Assembly (NCBI GenBank): GCA_910584215.1
Contig: CAJTYI010000109.1
Location: 1 to 8,046, forward strand
Direction of reading: 5' to 3'
Length of the DNA: 8,046 bases
Origin: an uncultured Roseburia sp.
Lineage (GTDB): Bacteria > Bacillota > Clostridia > Lachnospirales > Lachnospiraceae
Numbering within the stretch: position 1 is the first letter of the stretch; every line of letters starts with the position of its first letter. The notes beneath the pieces were generated by a model. That model saw only the letters and a list, made by a program, of their open reading frames with translations. It was not told where the DNA came from and did no database searches. Made by a program: the position numbers and the translations under genes. Shown one piece after another: positions 1 to 6,871 of this stretch.

Positions 1-127
1 GTCGATTGAGGCCAACGTGGCAGATGGAAATTCAGGCAAGTCATTTGGCGAAATATGAACAGGTCAGTACACTAGTATCAAAGCGCTAGCTTTATAAAAC
101 TATCGCAACGATACTCATGTCCTTTAC

Positions 128-190
128 CTAGTACGACGAATATTAATTTACTGACACCTTGGTGCAGAAATTAATGATTCGTTATACTAG
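128..190. repeat. Long imperfect inverted repeat (hairpin) downstream of the cupin gene
   Basis: Seen directly: arms CTAGTA (128-133) and TACTAG (185-190), then a 2x2 mismatch. Next come ACGAATAT plus TAATTT (136-149) against AAATTA, AT, a bulged G176 and ATTCGT (168-182). Then CTG/CAG and CACC/GGTG close around a TT centre, with single bulged A150 and A154. That is about 27 paired positions with only a few one- or two-base interruptions, far beyond chance for a short intergenic stretch. A weaker hairpin, AGTATC (74-79) with GATACT (110-115), lies to its left. The T-run of an intrinsic terminator is missing on either strand. The rest of 1-241 shows no gene I can support. It could be a mobile-element end, a recombination site or the 3' end of the cupin transcript; I cannot choose between these. 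Confidence 0.75.
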
Positions 191-241
191 TTTAGCATGA
201 ATGTTCACACATAACAACTACATACGCCTCATAATGTTAGG

Positions 242-715
242 TCATCTATTTGACGGCATAGAATGATCGGCATCAGACTTTGTTCGATGAACGGTTCCCC
301 TTTGATGATGCGGCGGCGCGTAGATACTTGAAATCTTAAGGGGACAATTCCCGACATTTATGATATTATGCCATATTCCGGCGGGAACAAAGACTCCGTC
401 GCCGCTGCACAGTTTTTTACGGAAATTTTGTTGCTCCTGCCCGTTTTCCATAATGACAATCGCATTTCCCTGTTCGATTCGGATAAACTGATCGGTATCC
501 TGGTGGATTTCCTCCCCAATTTCTCCCATAGGCGGGATGCACATAAGCGTCATCTGTAGATTTGTTCCACTCCAAAATGCAGTTCTGAAATTGTTGTTTT
601 TTCTAGCCATACACGGTATGTTTGCCGCATACGGATATGGCCCGTAATCTGTCTGTTCTTTTGCCAAAATCCGCTCTCTATGTTCTCTTCTTTGTCCACA
701 ATAATAATCATTCAT
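242..715 (-). CDS. Small single-domain cupin protein
   Basis: A 157-residue soluble protein with one cupin barrel. Cupin motif 2 fits the consensus G(X)5PXG(X)2H(X)3N exactly: G105, P111, G113, H116 and N120. Motif 1 is degenerate. H71 is present, but D73 stands where the second histidine usually is and Q76 where the glutamate usually is, so the likely metal-site set is H71, (D73), Q76 and H116. From memory, other members of this stand-alone bacterial cupin group share the H-x-D-x2-Q pattern and a C-terminus of the form YAPP-x4-GTVH-x-TK, which is present here at about residues 132-146. The ATG at 713-715 is preceded by AGGA with a 6-base gap. The gene lies 181 bp downstream of the cyclase-like gene on the same strand. 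No clear promoter is visible, only a TATAAT at 834-839 without a good -35 box. Substrate and role are unknown; sugar or small-molecule isomerase or binding roles are possible. Confidence 0.88.
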   Translation of the reverse strand: MNDYYCGQRREHRERILAKEQTDYGPYPYAANIPCMARKNNNFRTAFWSGTNLQMTLMCIPPMGEIGEEIHQDTDQFIRIEQGNAIVIMENGQEQQNFRKKLCSGDGVFVPAGIWHNIINVGNCPLKISSIYAPPHHQRGTVHRTKSDADHSMPSNR

Positions 716-896
716 AAAAAATCCTGTCTTATTTCAACCATAAGCCACACCAATTTTCTTATCACTGTGCTGTATTGCACATAACTCATGTTGCCTGCAA
801 CTCGAAAATAAGCGCTGCTTTTTCACTTAATTTATTATATGGGAATCCATCACATAGGTGCAGATCAAAGATCATCATAACTTAAAGTTGTTTTAT

Positions 897-1742
897 TTAA
901 CACAGGTATTCGTATTCAAAAGACGCTTTGCTGCTTTCAAAAGAGAATAAGGTCTGTCCGGCTTTTTGAAAATGATAATACGCCGTGCAGGATGCGCTTT
1001 CGTGGATAGTCCGCGCCATATCGCCCATGACAGGCGCTTTTAGTGGCTGGGAAGCTCTTTTTACTAAACGGACTTCCAGTTTCATATCATGCTGTACAAT
1101 CCGCAGAATACCATTCCTGATCATAACTGCCTTTGCTCCCAGATAGGTAGCCAGCCGGTATTCCCGTCCCATCCACCGTACAATCCCTATGATCCCCGTA
1201 AAGTGTATACCTGCCATCGGAATATCAGCCACGGCAAGCATGAGGGAACCCTGTGGAAACAAACACTGGGTCCAGGCATATTGCTTCGGGAAAGACCGGC
1301 CCGAATCGCCTTCCCAGTATCCAAGCGTATTGACAAAAGCATATTTTCGTTCGTTCACATAGACGGTCCCGCAAACCGTGTGGCACATGCTGTAGATATG
1401 ATGACGGCATTCCATAAACGGAATCAGCGCAAATGGTCCCATAATATCGTATTTTGGCGGTGTGAGAAAAGCGAATCGAAGCGAACCTTTTACGGACAGC
1501 TTTGGCGTATCGACGGATAAACATATCCCGTTTTTGTTAAAAGAATTTTTACCGATATATATGGTTTTTCCTCTGCGGCAATATGCTTCACCGGGAAATC
1601 TGGCAGTATGCACGCTGTCATCCGTAATAAACTGGATGGAACATGCCGTCTGATGCTTGGTGCGATGCATGGCGGGTATCACTGCCAGCGTATCGGTGTC
1701 AGACTGACATTTCATATACCAGCCATAAAAAGTTTCCTGCAT
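897..1742 (-). CDS. Tocopherol-cyclase-like family protein
   Basis: About 281 residues, assigned to the bacterial branch of the tocopherol cyclase-like family (Pfam Tocopherol_cycl). In the called numbering, the signature segments are a YDIMGPF-x4-PFMECRH block at about 98-114, the family hallmark EGDSGRSFPKQYAW at about 144-157, a PMAG-x-HFTG block at about 175-183 and REYRLATYLGA at about 193-203. The C-terminus carries FSFESSKASFEYE. There is no signal peptide or membrane segment, and the length is normal for bacterial homologues. Plant homologues (VTE1) close the chromanol ring of vitamin E, but anaerobic Firmicutes do not make tocopherol, so substrate and activity are unknown. I chose the ATG at 1740-1742 because GGAGG lies 8 bases upstream. 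The longer frame from 1757 would place that ribosome site inside its own coding sequence and has no good site of its own. A short ORF from 1872 overlaps this start. Confidence 0.85.
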   Translation of the reverse strand: MQETFYGWYMKCQSDTDTLAVIPAMHRTKHQTACSIQFITDDSVHTARFPGEAYCRRGKTIYIGKNSFNKNGICLSVDTPKLSVKGSLRFAFLTPPKYDIMGPFALIPFMECRHHIYSMCHTVCGTVYVNERKYAFVNTLGYWEGDSGRSFPKQYAWTQCLFPQGSLMLAVADIPMAGIHFTGIIGIVRWMGREYRLATYLGAKAVMIRNGILRIVQHDMKLEVRLVKRASQPLKAPVMGDMARTIHESASCTAYYHFQKAGQTLFSFESSKASFEYEYLC

Positions 1743-1750
1743 TTGTTGTT

Positions 1751-1755
1751 CCTCC
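1751..1755 (-). promoter_or_regulatory. Ribosome binding site fixing the cyclase-like start
   Basis: GGAGG on the minus strand, 8 bases before the ATG at 1742. It overlaps the upstream in-frame ATG at 1755-1757 (ATGGAGG), which argues against that ATG as the main start. Confidence 0.75.
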
Positions 1756-1828
1756 ATGACAATGTTTTATCCTATTTTTTCCATAATTGACGATGTTTAC
1801 TCCTCTCATTCTCATTGCCGCCAAAAAA

Positions 1829-1852
1829 AATCGACCGCCATGCAATCGACCG
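1829..1852. repeat. 9-bp direct repeat upstream of the cyclase-like gene
   Basis: AATCGACCG occurs at 1829-1837 and again at 1844-1852, a 15-bp repeat period. It lies in the region between the divergent cyclase-like and DUF885 genes, about 90-110 bp upstream of the cyclase start. It could be a pair of binding sites for a regulator or a chance duplication. It also falls inside the short minus-strand ORF at 1699-1872. Confidence 0.5.
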
Positions 1853-2030
1853 TATAAACCAATGGTTTGCATCACTGTCTCCAATAAAATTTTCAATCAC
1901 AGAAATCGTATCCGTATGATAAATCGAAACAAACTGTCATAACTTATGATTCTTCACATAAACTGTATGGAATTTCAAGTAAATGACGTGCAGGAAAATT
2001 TATCTATTTTCCTTACCCATATGAAAGCAG

Positions 2031-2036
2031 AAAGGA
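2031..2036 (+). promoter_or_regulatory. Ribosome binding site of the DUF885 lipoprotein gene
   Basis: AAAGGA lies 8 bases before a TTG codon at 2045-2047 and only 2 bases before an ATG at 2039-2041. The spacing favours the TTG as the start. The two more upstream ATGs in the same frame (1946 and 2021) have no Shine-Dalgarno sequence. Confidence 0.6.
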
Positions 2037-2044
2037 CGATGATC

Positions 2045-3829
2045 TTGAAGAAATTTAATTTAAAGAATCGATATCATAACATTCCTATAAGAATAAGAGC
2101 TGCCGCCATGGTTTCTCTCCTGCTGTCCTTTTGCCTTCTCGCTGGCTGTATTCCCTCCTACACCGCAGAAAATTTCGACAAATATATGGACGACTTATTT
2201 TGCAGCGAAGTGGCGGGCAACACCATTAATCTTCACTTTAATCTGCAGCATCCCGAAAATTACGGTATTACAGATGCCCCTGTGACATTGGGCTCTGTTT
2301 CCGCTGCGGATTCTATTGAGAGCGCTTCTGACTCTGAAAATATACTACATTTGCTAAATAAGTATGAATCTGCCGCACTAACGACAGATCAGCGGCTGAC
2401 TTTTGATACTCTAAAGGATTACTTGCAGACAGGACTTTCGCTTGCGCGCTATCCCTATTATGATGAGATTTTAAAACCTTCGACCGGCATACAGGCACAA
2501 CTGCCGATTCTCTATGAAGAATACCAGTTTTCCGGCAAAAAAGATGTAGAAACTTACCTCACGCTGCTCACACAGACAAAAGACTACTTTCGACAGATTG
2601 CAGTTTTTGAGGAGGAAAAAGCGAAAGAGGGACTCTTTATGTCCGACTATGCCTGCCAGACCATTATTTCCCAGTGCAGAGACTTTGTTGCGGGCACGGA
2701 AGAGATCGGGACATCCACGCACTATCTGATACAGACATTTAACAAAAAAATAGACGCTCTTACCGATCTCTCCGCAGAAGAAAAAAATGCTTACAAACAG
2801 CAGAATCTTACTGCCCTGGAACAATTTGTTTTTCCCGCCTATGAAGAATTGGCCGATGCGCTGTCCACACTGGCCGGCTCCGGCAAAAATGAGTATGGCC
2901 TCTGTTACTTTGCCGACGGCAAGGAGTTTTATGAGAAATTGGTTTACTACAACACAGGATATACGGGTTCAATCCAGGAAATCGCGGCGGATATTGATAC
3001 ACAGCGCAGCATGGACCTGCTGGAATCGGCACGCCTTAGCGCCGTCAATGAAAACCTATGGGAACGATGTGAGACCGCCGCTGTTTCAGACCGCGACCCA
3101 GCGGAAACGCTTGGCGTCTTAAAAGACACCATGTTAAACGATTTTCCCGCACCCCCGAAAACTCATGTTACCGTAAGCTTTATCGAAAAATGTATGCAAG
3201 AATATGTCGCCCCTGCATTCTACATAACAGCGCCGATCGACGCTGCCGAGAAACATTCGATCTACATTAACGCGACGACTGACCGCACCTCGCTGCGCTA
3301 TTTTACCACACTGGCGCATGAAGGTTTTCCCGGACATCTCTACCAGACCGTTATGTCCTACCAGGCCAGTTTGCCGGATATTCGTTTCCTGTTGAACTAT
3401 CCGGGTTACGTCGAAGGGTGGGCAACTTATGTGGAAATGCTTTCCTACCAATATGCCGGTTTAGAGCCGGCGGTGGCATCCCTGCTGTCGTTTAATCAGT
3501 CTGCCCTTTTGAGCCTCTACGCGTCCACCGATATCGGGATTCATTATGAGGGATGGGATTTTGCCCAGATGAAAAAGTTCTGGAATGACTATGGAATTTC
3601 TAATGAAACGACACTGCGCGAAATCTTTGAATTGATCGTGGAAGAGCCAGCACATTATCTGAAATATTATGTGGGCTATCTCGGATTTTTACAGCTCAAA
3701 GAATATGCGATGCGCACTTACGGAAGCAATTACAGTGATATCGCGTTCCATCAGGCAGTGCTTGCGATGGGACCCGCTCCGTTTTCCATATTGGAGCGAT
3801 ATCTGCCATCTTACTACGAAAATAAATAA
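2045..3829 (+). CDS. DUF885 family lipoprotein, putative zinc metallopeptidase
   Basis: About 594 residues from the TTG start. The N-terminus has a basic stretch (KKFNLKNRYHNIPIRIR), a hydrophobic core (AAAMVSLLLSFCLL) and the lipobox LAGC, with the lipidated Cys codon at 2147-2149 (residue 35). It should therefore be exported and anchored to the outer face of the membrane. The rest is a DUF885 domain. The metal site is the H-E-G-F-P-G-H motif (HExxPGH, codons at about 3317-3337), followed by the glutamate of YVEGWATYVE (about 3407-3436). The C-terminus has the family's EPAHYLKYYVGY-type block. The domain is known for an HExxH-like zinc site and presumed peptidase activity; the substrate here is unknown. 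The ATG at 2039 and the longer frame from 1946 are alternative starts, but the longer one would bury the signal peptide about 50 residues in. The gene converges on rsmI with 22 bp between the stops and no terminator hairpin visible. Confidence 0.9.
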   Translation: MKKFNLKNRYHNIPIRIRAAAMVSLLLSFCLLAGCIPSYTAENFDKYMDDLFCSEVAGNTINLHFNLQHPENYGITDAPVTLGSVSAADSIESASDSENILHLLNKYESAALTTDQRLTFDTLKDYLQTGLSLARYPYYDEILKPSTGIQAQLPILYEEYQFSGKKDVETYLTLLTQTKDYFRQIAVFEEEKAKEGLFMSDYACQTIISQCRDFVAGTEEIGTSTHYLIQTFNKKIDALTDLSAEEKNAYKQQNLTALEQFVFPAYEELADALSTLAGSGKNEYGLCYFADGKEFYEKLVYYNTGYTGSIQEIAADIDTQRSMDLLESARLSAVNENLWERCETAAVSDRDPAETLGVLKDTMLNDFPAPPKTHVTVSFIEKCMQEYVAPAFYITAPIDAAEKHSIYINATTDRTSLRYFTTLAHEGFPGHLYQTVMSYQASLPDIRFLLNYPGYVEGWATYVEMLSYQYAGLEPAVASLLSFNQSALLSLYASTDIGIHYEGWDFAQMKKFWNDYGISNETTLREIFELIVEEPAHYLKYYVGYLGFLQLKEYAMRTYGSNYSDIAFHQAVLAMGPAPFSILERYLPSYYENK

Positions 3830-3851
3830 AAGATATTGTAATCTGCAGTCA

Positions 3852-4703
3852 TTATGATTGACCCAACAACTGCTGGTACACGTCACGCTTGCTGATGCCT
3901 CTGTCCTTCGCTACCAGCCGCATAGCCTCTTTGCGCGCAATGCCCTGCTCTTCATAGTATACCATATGCGCCTCTAAAGTCATGGCTTCCCAGCCCTCCT
4001 GCTGTTTTTGGCGAATTGTTTCATACGATTCACCCTCGATTACCAGCACATATTCTCCGCGGGGCTCATGTTCCTGATAATAAGTCAGGGCATCAACAAA
4101 CGTTGTTTTTCTCATCTCTTCATGCCGCTTGGTAAGTTCCCTGCAAACGGAGAGACTGCGATTGCCCAGGACGTCGGATAGCTCCTGCAACGTCTGTATC
4201 AGATGATGCGGCGCCTCGTACAATACAATCGTTCTCGTCTCTTCTTTTAATTTTTGTAATATAAAACCGCGTTCCTTTTTGTCACGCGGCAAAAAAGCCT
4301 CAAATGCGAAGCGTCTCGTCTTCTGCCCGGACATGGTGAGTGCAGTAATACAAGCCGCTGCACCGGGCAGAGAAGTAACCGTGATTCCCTCCTCAAGACA
4401 CATGCGCACCAAATCTTCTCCCGGGTCTGAGATTCCGGGTGTCCCGGCATCTGTAATCAGGGCAATATCCATGCCCTGACGAAGCTTGGCGATCAGTTGA
4501 TAAGCCTTTTCGATTTTGTTATATTCGTGATAACTAGTCATAGGAGTTTTGATTTCAAAATGATTCAACAATTTGATCGAATTGCGCGTATCCTCCGCCG
4601 CAATCAAATTAACCTCCCGCAATGTGCGCACGACACGATAGGTAATATCCTCTAAATTGCCAATCGGTGTCGCACACAAATATAATTTTCCGCCCGTTTC
4701 CAT
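3852..4703 (-). CDS. rsmI: 16S rRNA (cytidine(1402)-2'-O)-methyltransferase RsmI
   Basis: A 283-residue cytoplasmic enzyme of the tetrapyrrole-methylase-fold family. It transfers a methyl group from S-adenosylmethionine to the 2'-O of C1402 in the decoding centre of 16S rRNA. In the called numbering, the RsmI signatures are ATPIGN at 11-16, AEDTR at 36-40, DAGTPGISDPG at 85-95, LPGAAA at 112-117, YEAPHHL at 162-168, CRELTKRHEE at 187-196 and RGEYVLVIEG at 215-224. A C-terminal helical segment follows (ARKEAMRLVAKDRGISKRDVY). The length is typical. The ATG at 4701-4703 was chosen because GGAGG lies 5 bases upstream and because the protein then begins just before the conserved GKLYL strand; an ATG nine codons earlier (4730) has no such site. 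The gene follows the fumarase alpha gene with an 87-bp gap and may be co-transcribed with it. Confidence 0.97.
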   Translation of the reverse strand: METGGKLYLCATPIGNLEDITYRVVRTLREVNLIAAEDTRNSIKLLNHFEIKTPMTSYHEYNKIEKAYQLIAKLRQGMDIALITDAGTPGISDPGEDLVRMCLEEGITVTSLPGAAACITALTMSGQKTRRFAFEAFLPRDKKERGFILQKLKEETRTIVLYEAPHHLIQTLQELSDVLGNRSLSVCRELTKRHEEMRKTTFVDALTYYQEHEPRGEYVLVIEGESYETIRQKQQEGWEAMTLEAHMVYYEEQGIARKEAMRLVAKDRGISKRDVYQQLLGQS

Positions 4704-4708
4704 GCAAA

Positions 4709-4713
4709 CCTCC
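4709..4713 (-). promoter_or_regulatory. Ribosome binding site fixing the rsmI start
   Basis: Perfect GGAGG on the minus strand, 5 bases before the ATG at 4703. It selects this codon over the in-frame ATG at 4730. Confidence 0.85.
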
Positions 4714-4790
4714 AGGATTCCGCCCTGCATAATCTCTCATTCAACTGCGAGCCTCAGAAGCATTTTTAACGCTAATTCTTTCTCAATAGC

Positions 4791-5636
4791 TTAAAGCTCG
4801 CGCACGACGTGCCGGTTGACATGACAACAGATATTGACCCCAACCGGAAGTCCCGCAATATGCGTGGCATAGGTATTAATGTTGACTGCAAGCGCCGTAA
4901 TTGTTCCGCCAAGCCCGCCCGGCCCAATTCCAAGTTTATTCACCTTATCCAGCATTTCCATTTCTAAGTCCTTTATATAAGGGATTTTTGAATGTTCGTT
5001 TACCGGTCTTGTGAGGGCTTTTTTGGCAAGAATCGCACACTTTTCAAATGTTCCGCCGATGCCGACTCCGACTACCATGGGAGGACAGGCGTTCGGTCCG
5101 GCATCCTTTACCGCCGTCATGATCGCTTCTTTGACCCCCTCTATGCCGTCAGCCGGCTTTAACATAAAGATACGGCTCATATTTTCACTGCCAAACCCTT
5201 TCGGCGCCAGTGTAATCTTCATTTTGTCTCCGGGGACGATCGAATAGTGAATGACAGCGGGCGTGTTATCCCTGGTATTTTCGCGAATTAACGGGTCGCC
5301 CACCACAGATTTGCGCAAATAACCTTCAGTATAACCCTGGCGCACTCCCTCATTGACAGCTTCCTCTAAAGCTGCTCCCTCCACATGGACATCCTGCCCC
5401 AATTCTATGAAAAAAACAGCCATCCCGGTATCCTGACAGATGGGAATCATCTCTTCATCAGCTATTTTTAAATTTTCCTGCAACTGATTTAAAATCTTTT
5501 GTCCAAGTTCCGATCTCTCCTGTGAGACAGCTTTTTTCATCGCCTCATCCATATCCGGCGATAAATAGTGGTTTGCCTCAATACACATCTGACGGATCGT
5601 CTGTATCACTTCGTCTGTATGAATCGTTCTTATCAT
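4791..5636 (-). CDS. Fumarate hydratase class I, alpha subunit (iron-sulfur)
   Basis: A 281-residue protein matching the alpha (N-terminal catalytic) subunit of two-subunit class I fumarases and the related L(+)-tartrate dehydratases. It interconverts fumarate and malate with a [4Fe-4S] cluster. The three expected cluster cysteines are visible, in called numbering: C67 in ICQDTGMA, C184 in NACPPM, and C270 or C271 in the NICCHVNRH tail. Other family signatures are GDPLIRENTRDNTPA, the KGFGSENMS block, VGIGGTFEKC and GPGGLGGT. The start at 5636 has GGAG 6 bases upstream and gives the usual family length. A longer frame to 5702 would add 22 residues with no ribosome site. The beta subunit, normally encoded directly downstream, is absent; rsmI is there instead. 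Tartrate dehydratase alpha is the main alternative. Symbols fumA and ttdA are both in use, so I give none. Confidence 0.93.
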   Translation of the reverse strand: MIRTIHTDEVIQTIRQMCIEANHYLSPDMDEAMKKAVSQERSELGQKILNQLQENLKIADEEMIPICQDTGMAVFFIELGQDVHVEGAALEEAVNEGVRQGYTEGYLRKSVVGDPLIRENTRDNTPAVIHYSIVPGDKMKITLAPKGFGSENMSRIFMLKPADGIEGVKEAIMTAVKDAGPNACPPMVVGVGIGGTFEKCAILAKKALTRPVNEHSKIPYIKDLEMEMLDKVNKLGIGPGGLGGTITALAVNINTYATHIAGLPVGVNICCHVNRHVVREL

Positions 5637-5642
5637 CATAAT

Positions 5643-5646
5643 CTCC
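5643..5646 (-). promoter_or_regulatory. Ribosome binding site of the fumarase alpha gene
   Basis: GGAG on the minus strand is followed by ATTATGATG. The second ATG (5634-5636) has the better 6-base spacing; the first (5637-5639) is only 3 bases away. Confidence 0.65.
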
Positions 5647-5672
5647 ATTCTTACTATATTTTTTCTATCAAA

Positions 5673-5689
5673 TTTGTGCGAAGCACAAA
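5673..5689. repeat. Perfect 7-bp hairpin upstream of the fumarase alpha gene
   Basis: TTTGTGC (5673-5679) and GCACAAA (5683-5689) flank the triloop GAA on the plus strand (TTC on the minus strand). The plus-strand core GCGAAGC is a sequence known to form an unusually stable DNA mini-hairpin. On the minus strand it lies between the stop of the CmpB-family gene and the fumarase ribosome site, just after an exact TTGACA (5697-5702). No T-run follows on either strand, so it is not a convincing terminator. It could be an RNA processing or attenuation element in a shared transcript. Confidence 0.55.
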
Positions 5690-5744
5690 ACTTGCGTGTC
5701 AATCATTTTTACACACCATACCCGTGCTTTTTTATTTTCCTGCG

Positions 5745-6830
5745 TTACTTCTTTAAGTTCTCCTTGAACTTCTCCAACACTTCATTATTGTCTTTCGACT
5801 TCATCCGAGGAAATGCCTTCAACAGACGGATAAACCCAGCATTATTATGTTCCAGCATTTTCGTATACTCCCGTCTTAGCTCTTCTCTTTTCTGTCTCTT
5901 TTCCTCCCTGTTTTTTCTCGTTTCCTCCGCCTTTTCATTCCATTTTTCTCTTGTCTGCTCCACCGATTCATTGATTCTCGCTTTCGCTTCCTCCGCTTTT
6001 TCACTCCACTTTTCTCTTGTCTGCTCCACCGATTCGTTGATTCTCGCTTTTGCCGTCTCTGTAGATTCACTCCATCTCTCTTTTGTCTGCTCCACCGATT
6101 CGTTGATTTTTGCTTTCGTTTCCTCCGCCTTTTCATTCCATCTCTCTTTTGTCTCGTTTGCAGACGATGTAATTTTATCTATGATTTCTGCATGTTCCTC
6201 CTGTATATTCGCTGAGACTTCCATCGCCTCGATCACATTTTCATAGATATTCTCGCCAATCTCGTCGGATATTTTATGAATCTGTGCAGCAATCTCATCC
6301 ATCATCTTAAGTCGCCTGTTGAATTTGAGGATGGTAGACACTGTGATACACAGATCAACCATAAATACGCCAAAAAATACAACCAATAAAATAACGCCGG
6401 GCGTGTAAGGAATTATGGTAATCACACGATATATCATCGGATGCAGGATATCCATAATAAAGGTACAGGCAAGTCCCCAGTAAACAGAAAATTTCAGGCA
6501 GACATAACCTTTGATATTGAAAGGCTTGTCCGTATAATCCCACCATCTATTGTGAAACATCTGTTCCAGTATCAGTCCGGTTATATATTCCAAAACGGAA
6601 GTCAGCAAAAAGGAACCTGTAAACAAGATAAAAAGATTCTCTTTTAGTGGGGTCAAAGCTCCCACAACAATCACGACACCGCAGCCGTAAATGGGACAGT
6701 AAGGTCCGTTTAAGAAACCGCGGTTGACAAATTTTCCGGTATTCAAAGCAGCGTAAGCGACTTCCGCACACCATCCGATAAAGGCATATATAATAAAAAT
6801 CCATACCAATTCATAAAAATTTTGCGGCAT
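5745..6830 (-). CDS. CmpB-type (putative ABC-transporter type IV) membrane protein with 22-residue repeat tail
   Basis: 361 residues in two parts. Residues 1 to about 170 are a membrane domain of the CmpB / putative ABC-transporter type IV family, with roughly five hydrophobic segments (about 8-30, 46-62, 66-90, 110-130 and 136-168). The signatures RGFLNGPYCPIYG (38-50) and RWWDYTDKPFNIKGYVCL (95-112) are those of this family, whose function is not established. The rest is a long, highly charged, presumably cytoplasmic helix. Residues 227-292 are three 22-residue repeats of the pattern TxExW-x7-TKAKINESVEQ (or close variants), followed by a half repeat and a KRE-rich stretch to about 320. The ATG at 6828-6830 has GGAG 7 bases upstream. 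A promoter sits at 6872-6900. The fumarase alpha gene follows on the same strand after a 108-bp gap. Homologues often consist of the membrane domain alone, so the repeat tail is the distinctive part. Confidence 0.85.
   Translation of the reverse strand: MPQNFYELVWIFIIYAFIGWCAEVAYAALNTGKFVNRGFLNGPYCPIYGCGVVIVVGALTPLKENLFILFTGSFLLTSVLEYITGLILEQMFHNRWWDYTDKPFNIKGYVCLKFSVYWGLACTFIMDILHPMIYRVITIIPYTPGVILLVVFFGVFMVDLCITVSTILKFNRRLKMMDEIAAQIHKISDEIGENIYENVIEAMEVSANIQEEHAEIIDKITSSANETKERWNEKAEETKAKINESVEQTKERWSESTETAKARINESVEQTREKWSEKAEEAKARINESVEQTREKWNEKAEETRKNREEKRQKREELRREYTKMLEHNNAGFIRLLKAFPRMKSKDNNEVLEKFKENLKK
5922..6152 (-). repeat. 66-bp in-frame tandem repeat, about 3.5 units
   Basis: It encodes the 22-residue units of the CmpB-family protein's tail, at residues 227-248, 249-270, 271-292 and a partial fourth unit. 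At DNA level, the block TGTCTGCTCCACCGATTC is identical in three consecutive units on the plus strand, which suggests recent duplication. Each 22-mer divides into two 11-residue halves, the periodicity of amphipathic helices seen in apolipoprotein-like and LEA-like proteins. Confidence 0.9.
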
Positions 6831-6871
6831 TTTATCTCTCCCAAGATTGTTGTTATCATCCGATCATTTCA

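Noticed and set aside
3..89. Open frame from the left edge ending in TAG at 87-89, possibly the C-terminus of a gene cut by the window (about 28 codons, ending LVSKR).
   Set aside because: Too short, and I recognise no family. The other two plus-strand frames also stay open for 15 or more codons, so chance is a fair explanation.
128..190. Integron attC site.
   Set aside because: The bulged hairpin shape is suggestive, but the outer boxes do not match RYYYAAC and GTTRRRY. A GTTAGGT at 236-242 has no partner in the right place.
766..781. Small inverted repeat TGTGC-N6-GCACA upstream of the cupin gene as an operator.
   Set aside because: Five-base arms are common by chance and no promoter could be placed next to it.
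1089..1520. A 143-codon plus-strand frame.
   Set aside because: It lies wholly inside the well-recognised cyclase-like gene on the opposite strand and has no recognisable domain.
5697..5702. A sigma-A promoter for the fumarase alpha gene based on the exact TTGACA.
   Set aside because: At 16-18 bp spacing the -10 position is occupied by the hairpin sequence (GCACAA) and matches poorly. The TATAGT further down is about 38 bp away and too close to the ribosome site.
5674..6246. A 190-codon plus-strand frame rich in Ser, Phe and Leu.
   Set aside because: It is the antisense shadow of the 66-bp repeats in the CmpB-family gene. Its periodic sequence follows from the repeat, and a real gene with a promoter and ribosome site lies on the other strand.
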